From the NCBI GenBank assembly GCA_015039365.1, contig WION01000055.1, positions 160,198 through 224,197 of the forward strand: a stretch of DNA of 64,000 nt, read 5' to 3'. Source of the stretch: Amanita rubescens. Lineage: Eukaryota; Basidiomycota; Agaricomycetes; Agaricales; Amanitaceae. The notes below the pieces were generated by a model. It saw only the letters and a program-made list of their open reading frames with translations. It was not told where the DNA came from and did no database searches. This document shows, piece by piece, positions 34,764-44,400 of the stretch; position 1 is the first letter of the stretch; the number at the start of each line of letters is the position of its first letter. Made by a program: the position numbers and the translations under genes.

Positions 34764-35345
34764 ATGGCTGTCACATTGCAGTGGCTGTGTTGGTTCAGTC
34801 TGAGTCTTGACCCTGATGGATGTCGACCCGACCAAGCTTCCTCTTCCACTGATAAACGTGCCAAAATTTCTCTGCCGGATAGGCAACTGACTACGCTCGA
34901 CTCCAACATGAAAATGCATGGGACGAGCCTGTGGCAAAAGCTTGTCGGTGGCGCCGAGGTCGACGATCCCGTGTGGGGGGCTCTGCTCCCGCTCGTCTTT
35001 ATACAGCTCACGCGGGAATTGGCGGTCACAGACATGAAAGACAGCGTTATCCCGGATCCGTCCCTTAACTACGCGTATGAGATGGTGAGGGGTTTAAACG
35101 AAGACGAGTTGAAGGTGTGGAAGGATAGTGTTAAAAAGAACAATTGGATTGACCTGCTTGCGCGTCGTACGTACATTTCGGATTATCAGATAATCCGATC
35201 GTATTTAATCGCGACCACAGCGGAACTCAAATCCAAGATGCCGAACATAACCCCCAAGACCGAGTCCTTTGGCCTCGGAAAAGCTAGGGAAAACGGTATA
35301 AAACCGAGACCTTTCATTTCGTTTCGGCCTCAGAACCAGGAATAA
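34764..35345 (+). CDS. hypothetical protein
   Basis: Open for 193 codons with a plausible protein composition (SLWQKLVGG, DPSLNYAYEMVRGLNEDELK). It ends FISFRPQNQE. No signal peptide, domain or neighbour-based clue is found. The start could lie in an unrecognised upstream exon. The opposite strand is also open over part of this region but looks less protein-like. Confidence 0.35.
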   Translation: MAVTLQWLCWFSLSLDPDGCRPDQASSSTDKRAKISLPDRQLTTLDSNMKMHGTSLWQKLVGGAEVDDPVWGALLPLVFIQLTRELAVTDMKDSVIPDPSLNYAYEMVRGLNEDELKVWKDSVKKNNWIDLLARRTYISDYQIIRSYLIATTAELKSKMPNITPKTESFGLGKARENGIKPRPFISFRPQNQE

Positions 35346-35419
35346 TAAACAGAATGCAAGTACTGGTATTTGTAGCAAAAGTGCGTACAACGATGTTACA
35401 GCGAAATCCGAAATATCAA

Positions 35420-37390
35420 AAAGTTCAGGCTCAACGTATAATCCTCCGCCATGCCACCCTGAATAGTCCGACAACTTGATTGTGAGTTCTGCGGCGATCT
35501 TCAGGGCCGCCAGGCGGCGTATTACCATGACGGCCGTCCTCCGTGATCAGATCCCTCTCTGGCCGCGCCGCGAGATACGACTTTGAAGCTCGCTTGAGAT
35601 CCTCCTTCTGTTTCGGGGTGAGAGGTCGTGCAGCCAGCAATATTCGGTCTTTTCATCATCCGGGAAAAACACTGGATCGTTCTCCAATTCATTGATCCAT
35701 TGCGCACAAACATTGGCCCAATCAGGGTGCGACGACACTGACGAGGGGTTTCGAGGACCGGAGAACAGTTGTTCCAATGTCCGTACAAGTTGACTTGCGA
35801 CCGCACTTCCTCCATCACGGAGAATCATAGCCTGATATGTCTCAGTCGATCGCCGACTAGTTATTCCAGTAGGTCCAGCATCCTGATGGGGCCCTGAAGA
35901 TATGCAGGTTGGTGACCTACGTATTCTTCCTTGATGGTTTGCCGAACGACGCGCAGGACGCCACCGAATGCGACGCGGAGAACAATGTGTGTACCGTGAG
36001 ATGCGAAGAAATCATCGTACTGCCGCATCGACGGAGTTGATTCAGTCGATCCATCGACAGGAGGCAATGGTGGCAGTTGCCCGATTCGAGCGATCATTTC
36101 TTTCGATCATGCCGGTTTGATGGGACCGCTCGCGACCGCAGTAACACAATGTAGGAGATGAAACTCTCCCAACGACCTGACAGACTTGAAGGCAAGGGAC
36201 GAAGAGTAGTGTGATCTCAAGCCTGGAACATCGCGCATCGGGAAGTCAATGGCAAGTCGAGAAGCCGGAGGGTCGCTATCATGTTTGGTAAGAACAAAGT
36301 CCTTGGATCGATGATCAGAAAACGGTTCGATCCTGATATCTGATTGGTTCAATTCGAGAACGCATACGCGTCCAAACGTGCCGTTGACAGGGTTGTATGT
36401 AACCCCAAGATACTTATCAACAAGAACAGAGATTCTGTCGGAAGGAGAAGGGGCGATGGGAGACATGAGAGGCGTTTCAATCATCTGGTTCAATAAGGTT
36501 AGTCACGTAGCCAATGTGAGCAACTCATGTCTGTGCTCACCGTGTCATGTGGCTCCGACACCAGAGTTTTGGTCGTGGCTCCATCTAAGGGTTCTACGCC
36601 AGTTAGTACTCGAAGCGCTTGTAACCCAGCAAGATCATTCTGTCCGATGACGTTACAAATAGCCCCGAATAAATTCCGATGGCTGTGGCCATTTGGTAGT
36701 ACGCGGTACGGCGCATCCATCTTGCTGCTACCCCCATTCTCGATGAACACGACAGGCCATGTTGTTGATTTTGGGAAAGCTTTGCGCTGGAGATCGAGGA
36801 TGATGGTGGATCGTCTACCGGCTTCAATTTTCCATTGAATACTCTTCTCTTCTTCGCCCTCGTAGTCGTCGAATTGGTGCCAAGATGACATCGACTTGGT
36901 GACTACCACAATGACGTTGGAACGCCTGAGATCGACCAAGCCTGAATTTGTCAAGCTGAACACAGACTTTCCGATGGCGGAGATAAAATATGCGGGTTCG
37001 TTATGAGAATCCGGTGTGATTGAGTCCCACGTCGCAACAAGGAGGATTACGTGAGGAAATGTGTGATGATTGAGGACTTGGGATGTCTCAGAGCGACTAT
37101 GAGGTTCCGGAAAGTAACGTTGCTTGTATTGCCGCATAAGAATCGCATTGGTGTCTCGATGGCGGTATGTCGTATCTTCAAAGCCTGGTGTATCATCGAA
37201 CGCGATCGTTACGGTGACTTTTGTTTTGGAGTCTCTTATAGGAACTTCAACTCGCTGTATGACCTGTGCAGGATATATGTTTCTGAGTGTGACAATTTAG
37301 AGAGGAAAATCTCTACCTTAGTTGTCGACCCCAAGGTACTCCTTCCGACCTGGCAAGGATCGTTAGGAGCGTTGACGACGTGGATTCAAA
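35420..37390 (-). pseudogene. decayed P-loop GTPase / MACPF-domain gene
   Basis: Minus strand. Reading from 37390: a short piece of the P-loop region without a start codon, an intron, then VTVTIAFDDTPGFEDTT (Walker B/G3 near 37200) and NVIVVVTKS (G4-like, about 36905). A SDR/SNTX-like middle region follows. Around 36010-35940 there is FFASHGTHIVLRVAFGG, the MACPF signature, and then MILRDGGSAVASQLVRTLEQ and WINELENDPVFFPDDEK. The frame changes near 35640, after which AARPLTPKQKEDLKRASKSY reads in another frame. The 5' part is missing and replaced by a HUL5-like fragment at about 37390. MACPF proteins form membrane pores in other systems; as it stands this copy looks disrupted at both ends. 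Confidence 0.6.
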
Positions 37391-37880
37391 GAAAAAAGAC
37401 ATACTGTGGTGCTTTTGCAATGGACCGTAGCATGAACAAGCTTAGCTTTCGCATAAGCACGAGCCAACTTTCAACTGGTCGATGCACACTCGCCACTTGC
37501 ACAAAGCACGTCAGAAAGCAACAATGGAGAATTAACAAGCACACTTGCCTGATTCTGATGCTAATACGGCACGAGACCAGATAGCCAACGCCTCTTCGTC
37601 GTTTTCAAGCAGGACGAGACACCTCATGCCATCGATTCCTAGCACGTCTGCTTCGAAGCGAGCCCTGAGCTCTTTCTTGAGTTGCCTTATCTGGATGACA
37701 CCCCTCCACCACTCTTGCAGCTTGCACGCACTGTCGTGACGTCGCTTCTGCTCCAGGCGCTCTAGGCGTTTCAGTCGAGCGCTATCGATGATGGTGGCGT
37801 GCGAGACAGCGGATGAGGCGCCTCCGAGATTTATTCTTCTGCGTCCTTCTTCTGCGAATAGAGGTATTCGCTGCATGTTG
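37390..37880 (-). pseudogene. HUL5/UBE3C-like fragment C (N-terminus)
   Basis: The most complete N-terminal HUL5-like fragment in the window: start near 37876, RRRINLGGASS, SARLKRLERLEQKRRHDSA, an IQ-like LQEWWRG segment, and LENDEEALAIWSRAVLASES. After 37540 an extra ~28 bp relative to copies A and B disrupts the reading. It runs straight into the GTPase/MACPF remnant on the same strand. Confidence 0.65.
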
Positions 37881-37899
37881 AGAAGATCGTGGTGGTTTG

Positions 37900-39470
37900 A
37901 ATCAGGTCAGTTCTCGAGCGATGGCCACGCTCATTTGTCACGTGAAATGCCATCGCGTCAGCATTCTTACTAGCACTTTGCGGTAATTAAGGACTTACGC
38001 CCGCATGCGCGGCAGGACCCGCAACCCCGGTTTTCTCTGAATTTGTTTACAAACTATAAGTACACGTAAAATCCAGGAGCGCATGCTATTGCTCAAATCA
38101 CTCGTCAACGACCATGTTACTCTCATTTCCCTTCGCCTTTCCTTGGGGGCCACGAGGCTGTATAAGTGCAATAACCATGAGTCGACGCTCTGCTTTGTTT
38201 CATTCAACGTACCGAAGATCTTAACTTTTTCTCGGCGGATTCTCCGGAAGGTTCGCCCGTTGAAGGCGCGGTGGTCGATGACTGAATGTAAGCGACTGAT
38301 AAGCTGCTGTGGCCAGAAATGTATCAGGCCTAAAACATACCGAAGAACTGCTAGCAGAATTTTTTGGGAGCGGTTCAGCAACATCAACATCGTCGAAGCA
38401 TTTCATGAATTCGCCGTCGCTATCCGGTTCACCATTTTTCTTCTGTTGCGCATCTTCAGGAACAAACTTTTTGGTCTGAACGTCCACGGGTTCATCTGAA
38501 GGCAACACGACTTTAATTCTGTCAGCGTAAATTTGAGGGCGATTTCCCTGAGGAAACCGACGAGCATGAGCTCGATACGCGATCGTTAAACGATTCGCCT
38601 GGTGTATGGCCAGATACATCTGGCGATAAAGAAATCATTAACTTCCACGAAAGTGACGAACGATTGTCGATGGTGTGGTGAGCGCTCTCCGACGTGGAAC
38701 AAACATCTTCAGACATGTGTAATTGAGGAAACCCGCCGTCATTGCAGTCATATAATGCGACGGAACTGCTCTGCGAAAAGACGATCATGCCATGTCGTTG
38801 ACCACTGTTATATTGAAAACCAACACCGGCAGAGGGCAAGGCTGAACATTCCAAAATCAGAGAAGGAGTGTGCGATGAGATCGACGTCACACGTACACAG
38901 ATCCATTTTCTGTCCTACAGCATCGGACACGTGTTCGGCGATATGTATAACCACCGACGACGAGACACTTCTGTCACTCATGGGAGCTGAAATGAGAGTG
39001 GTATCCCCATGAGACAGGCCTAGACGTAAAGCAAAAGAAGGGCAGATCGTGGTTGTCTGCAGCGATGTGTTAACTACGGCGGTGGCGGAAATACCATTAA
39101 CGCTGAATAAGGACAAAGTAGACATGGGTAGCAAATGGACAATCAGTGGTGCAAAAGTGAGTCGCTAGGAACACAAGATGGCGATCCAATTACTCGTCGA
39201 TGATCATGTTACTCTCTTTGGTCTCCTTCGCCTTGCCACGAGTCTGTATAAGCGCGATAATCATGAATCCCCTTTCTATGAGGATACAGAATACGTACCG
39301 AAGGTCTCAATTTCTTCTCACCCTTAGGCTTGCTCATTGACGCAGCAGTGGTCGACGACTGAGCATAACAGCAACAGTTGAGGGCAGAAATGTAGAGTGG
39401 TGATTCACTTCCCCTTGGTCCACTACAGCAGTAGCCATCCGGTATCGGGGAGGTCGGGGAGGTGCAGACC
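37900..39470 (-). CDS. hypothetical gene region with duplicated exons
   Basis: Minus-strand segments: MSTLSLFSVNGISATAVVNT from 39125, followed by CPSFALRLGL. This is reminiscent of retropepsin-like folds but with NTS where a catalytic D-T/S-G would be expected. Further downstream are AIHQANRLTIAYRAHARRFP (38610) and VPEDAQQKKNGEPDSDGEF (about 38465). Exon-like blocks at 38080-38390 and 39170-39470 are diverged copies of each other (shared ATCATGTTACTCTC / CCATGTTACTCTC, CGAGKCTGTATAAG and CGATAATCATGA / CAATAACCATGA). Exon joins are not resolved and this may be more than one gene. Confidence 0.35.
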
Positions 39471-39520
39471 CTCCCCACCTGTACGCAGTCAATAAAGGAG
39501 AAACGAGCATGAATCCATGC

Positions 39521-39951
39521 TCACCTGTACCAAACGCTACTTCGACATGTGACAAACACTGGCACCAGTAAACAAAGAACAGGCCCGAGACTAGGACGGA
39601 CATGCAGCGGACGGCCGAGAAAAAAACTCCAGAAAGAGAGGGAAGGCGGATTCGCGTCGTTTATCGTTGCTTCGGCAGCTTGCGGCGTGGGTACTACCCT
39701 ATCGGACGCATTACCTGAATGACTTTCTTTCCAGGCTTGACGCAAACGACGCTTTGCTGTCGTAAAGATAGACTAAGTTGGGAACCTGCAGGGTGAGTTG
39801 TCCAGTGAGAAGAGCACAGTTTAGCAGGATGACGAGCATCCATTCGTGCATCGAATAGTCGTCTAGATTTCAGCTCGCAACGTCGTAGCAGAATCGGTTG
39901 ATCGGCCGCCCACCGTTGCAGACGTGGATGACACGCGCAGGTCCAGCGCAC
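39521..39951 (-). CDS. hypothetical, possible first exons
   Basis: Minus-strand open stretches: MRWTCACHPRLQRWAADQPI (39951) and WKESHSGNASDRVVPTPQAA (39735), the latter with a hydrophobic part (SFWSFFLGRPL). They could be 5' exons of the gene downstream on the same strand. No family recognised. Confidence 0.25.
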
Positions 39952-39974
39952 AGGAAAGGGGGATAAAGAGGGCC

Positions 39975-39990
39975 CACGAGATCACGTGAG
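39975..39990. promoter_or_regulatory. 16-bp repeat with CACGTG, copy 1
   Basis: CACGAGATCACGTGAG, containing the palindrome CACGTG (E-box type). An identical copy lies 72 bp away at 40047-40062. Located upstream of the minus-strand genes below 39951. Confidence 0.45.
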
Positions 39991-40046
39991 CTCAATTTTT
40001 CTCCTACTCTTTACCCTTACAGGTGAAAAAAAGGGCTAAAAAAGGT

Positions 40047-40062
40047 CACGAGATCACGTGAG
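40047..40062. promoter_or_regulatory. 16-bp repeat with CACGTG, copy 2
   Basis: Exact repeat of 39975-39990. Two identical spaced bHLH-type sites suggest a shared transcription-factor target. Confidence 0.45.
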
Positions 40063-40276
40063 TCCAGCTTTTCGTCTGGCGGGAGGTCCACTCTAGAACC
40101 CTCCACCTTACAGGTTGCGGGTGATGTACGTCGTATTCGTCTAACATTTGGGGCGAATCATTATTTTAAAAACTTTATCTACAAGTTTGATCGTTTACTA
40201 AATGAGGTTGACCAAGTCTGCTGTTGGGAGTCATCAGTTTGTCAAACGAGAAAGGTCGTGGAATTACCTGCGGCTT
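40063..40276. other. intergenic
   Basis: Nothing recognised apart from AT-rich sequence. Confidence 0.3.
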
Positions 40277-41330
40277 TCACATGTGCAGAGGGCCTCGTGA
40301 AGCAGTGGGGTATGATGAACGCGTGGTAGTGCTGTGAGGTAGTTGGGTGATTAAACTGGACGAAGTGATTGGCACACCGTCAAGTTTCTGACTCGGTGCG
40401 GTTGAAGAGGTTGGATTCTGACGTACGGATGATTTCGGAATCTGGGTTACGTCAAAATTGGTCATTCACCACGAATCTCGCGAAAACACGCACGAAAACA
40501 CCCAATAAGAACCTGATGTTTGTCGATAGGCTGTAATTGGGTGGGAGATGGCACTGATGTGAAGTTTATAAACGTTGAGGTCGCATTTGGGTCGTGGATG
40601 GGCGCCGGGTGTGGATCAAGGATGTTGGCAGCCTGAATGAAGGATCTGAGGCCTGAGGAAGAGGGTCGTTCAAGGTATGAATGATACAGAAAGGGATGAA
40701 CGCACCTTCGTAAGTGCCAGTGGACCCTTCTGTTCGTCTCCATCGTGGGCCGTATAGCCTGAACAGCCCGCACACCTCTTCCTTTGATTGATAAGTCATC
40801 GAGGATTCGGAAGGGATGGAGCACCATCGTAAGCGAGCTCCCGTCTGTAATATTGTTGCGTCACTCAGAGCCTGAGAGTCTAGAAAAAATGCCGTATCTT
40901 GATGCAAATATCTTCTGGACCGAGAGTGAGACAATTTGCCACGGACGAGGGCTGACGTCGGCTTCAATAATGACCGAGTTTTCTTTGTGACTCTACACGG
41001 CAAGAAGAGAAGGGACAGGCGCATAAGAAGTGCTTGCTGTATGACGAGAATCTGTGGAAGGGCGAGGTCGGTGCCAGCAAAGGAAACACCGTCGTTCGAC
41101 CATGTCCCAGATCACGATGGCGCCGATGACGACGAGAGGAAGAAGGACAGCAGAGGTGGGTTTTCCGTGGGAAGAACAAGATTGGGAACCGAGGAAGATG
41201 AGGTCGTATTGGACATGAGCGAGAGAGTTCCAGACTGGCTGAGGTCTTCTCGGGTTGCTGAGTTCTCGCGCGAGAACAGTGCAGAAGGAAGGGAATAAGG
41301 TCTGTGAGACGGTACGGTAGCCTATCATTT
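40277..41330 (-). CDS. hypothetical, possible single-pass membrane protein
   Basis: Minus-strand exon-like segments, order 41330 to 40277. A Ser/Thr/Pro-rich start (MSNTTSSSSVPNLVLPTENP at about 41217), a membrane helix in another frame (AVLLPLVVIGAIVIWDMVER), then DGSSLTMVLHPFRILDDLSI (about 40830), INFTSVPSPTQLQPIDKHQV (about 40570) and a Ser/Thr-rich end (SSLITQLPHSTTTRSSYPTA). The frame changes between the first two segments are unexplained, so the gene model is uncertain. Divergent to the G-domain gene at 41432. Confidence 0.35.
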
Positions 41331-41431
41331 TTTGACAGACGACGTGTAACGATCACCTTCCATAAGTAGCGTTCCAGGCTGAAGTGACTAGATGGACCCT
41401 AAAGCTCTTCTTATCTCCTCCCCTCATCGAT

Positions 41432-44400
41432 ATGGCTGACCAACGGTTGCAGACTGCCAAAGAATCCAAGGGATTTCGCAATCGCCTGAAGAAGATGTTC
41501 GGACGGGGATCGCAGAACGCTACGCCTCCTAGCCTCTCGAATTCGGCACCTCCAACCATTGCTGTGCCTCCGAGTCCAGCTGATCTAGCACCCACTGTAT
41601 CAACGATGACGATCGACCCGGTAGAAGCTGCAAAACTCCGGGCCAAGTACACCCACTTCCGTATCCTTGTCATCGGGAGGGCGAATGCCGGTAAAACGAC
41701 GCTGCTCAAGCGGGTCTGCAATACAAAGGAGGATCCGGTTTACAGCAAGGTAAGATATCCGCTTCCCTTGATACCCTGGCACTATCATCACCCCTTCACC
41801 GACAGATTAACCCATCCTCGAAGGTGATCCTTGTGCATTTCTCTAACCAGGTTGTTGACTTTGATTCTGTAGCGAGGGATCCATAACGTCCATGACGAGT
41901 TTTCATTCAATAGCAACCCACAATTTATCTTCCACGACTCTCCCGGTTTCGAGGCAGGAGGCGAGAAGGAACTTCAGGAAGTATGCTCTTTCATACAGGA
42001 GAAGGCAAAAGCAACTGAAGTAAAGGACCAAATCCATGTGATATGGTGCGTTATATCCTTCCTTTATGTAGCACAACTGAAATGTGTTCAGGTTTTGTTT
42101 CACTCCGGATGTATCTCGCCCATTATTGGAATTGGAACAGAGGTTCTTCAATGAGAAATATTGTGGGAATGGTAAGATCATTTAAAATCTCCAAACTCTT
42201 CATTGTGACTGACAATGAACAGTTCCAGTTGTGGCAATCTTCACGAAATTCGATGATCTCATCACGCAGGTCTATGATATAAATAAAGAAGAAGAGGAGA
42301 ATAGAGAAGTTGCTTGTGCTACCTTGAAGGAGAAGTTCGAGGAGCCACTCAAGCATTATAAGTCTTCACCTTGTGCATATGTGCAATTTGAATGTATGTC
42401 TCTTCTCCTTTAGCAACCAATCTTGGGACTTATAGTGTGTCCAGCTATTGAGAAGGATGAAGGTAATCATCAGGAACAAGTTGGGAAACTAATCAAACAG
42501 ACGGCGGCATCAATTGACAACTTGGCACTGAAGATGTTGTTTGTCACTGTCCAACAGAATAACCTAGAGGTCTGCATTGAATATGCAGTGAACAAGTCTG
42601 TGATTCACTTGTCTGCTGTTGCTTCAACTTATCTCTCTATTTCAGGTATATCTTTCAGGATACCTTAACAGTGGTACATTTTTTCTTGAATTGTACAGAT
42701 ACTATGAGTGCTCAAATAGACAAAGCATGACTTGATTTACAAGGCTGGATCTTGGTTTGGACATTGCTATTGGCAGGTATGCAAATTGAAATACATTTTC
42801 TTGAGCCATGACTGAAATTGAGAAGGATTATGTGAGAGTCCACTTCTACTTGAGCCAGGGAAGATGGTGATGACAGATGTTTCAGGATGTAAGTATCATG
42901 ACCAAATATTGATGACAAAGTTTAACCTGGATGTTCAGTATGTGAGTATGACATTAAGCTAATTCAACAACATACTAATTATGCAAATGATAAGGGGGAA
43001 AATGTAAGAATTTCAAAGTGATAGGAATATAACTTGTGAATGTAGTTTATAGGAGGTAATAAGTAACTTATATGGAGAACTCCAAATTGATAGAAATGAT
43101 TCACCTCATATCTAGAAGGTGAGTTGCTATGTGCCTCCTTCACTTGGTTTGATTGCTGACATGTTGCCCATCCAGGGAGTGAGTGACTGTGTGCCTCCTA
43201 GCTCAATTTGAATTGCTGACATGTTGCCATGAAATCCCATCCAGGGAGTGAGTGACTGTGTGCCTCCTAGCTCAATTTGAATTGCTGACATGTTGCCATG
43301 AAATCCCATCCAGTTTGTGAGTGACTGTGTGCCTCCTAGATCAATTTGAATTGCTGACATGTTGCCATGAAATCCCATCCAGCTTGTGAGTGACTGTGTG
43401 CCTCCTAGATCAATTTGAATTGCTGACATGTTGCCATGAAATCCCATCCAGGCAGTGAGTGACTGTGTGCCTCCTAGCTCAATTTGAATTGCTGACATGT
43501 TGCCATGAAATCCCATCCAGCGAGTGAGTGACTGTGTGCCTCCTAGCTCAATTTGAATTGCTGACATGTTGCCATGAAATCCCATCCAGGAAGTGAGTGA
43601 CTGTGTGCCTCCTAGCTCAATTTGAATTGCTGACATGTTGCCATGAAATCCCATCCAGGCAGTGAGTGACTGTGTGCCTCCTAGCTCAATTTGAATTGCT
43701 GACATGTTGCCATGAAATCCCATCCAGCAAGTGAGTGACTGTGTGCCTCCTAGATCAATTTGAATTGCTGACATGTTGCCATGAAATCCCATCCAGCAAG
43801 TGAGTGACTGTGTGCCTCCTAGATCAATTTGAATTGCTGACATGTTGCCATGAAATCCCATCCAGCAAGTGAGTGACTGTGTGCCTCCTAGCTCAATTTG
43901 AATTGCTGACATGTTGCCATGAAATCCCATCCAGGCAGTGAGTGACTGTGTGCCTCCTAGCTCAATTTGAATTGCTGACATGTTGCCATGAAATCCCATC
44001 CAGCAAGTGAGTGACTGTGTGCCTCCTAGATCAATTTGAATTGCTGACATGTTGCCATGAAATCCCATCCAGGGAGTGAGTGACTGTGTGCCTCCTAGCT
44101 CAATTTGAATTGCTGACATGTTGCCATGAAATCCCATCCAGGGAGTGAGTGACTGTGTGCCTCCTAGCTCAATTTGAATTGCTGACATGTTGCCATGAAA
44201 TCCCATCCAGGGAGTGAGTGACTGTGTGCCTCCTAGCTCAATTTGAATTGCTGACATGTTGCCATGAAATCCCATCCAGCTTGTGAGTGACTGTGTGCCT
44301 CCTAGCTCAATTTGAATTGCTGACATGTTGCCATGAAATCCCATCCAGCGAGTGAGTGACTGTGTGCCTCCTAGCTCAATTTGAATTGCTGACATGTTGC

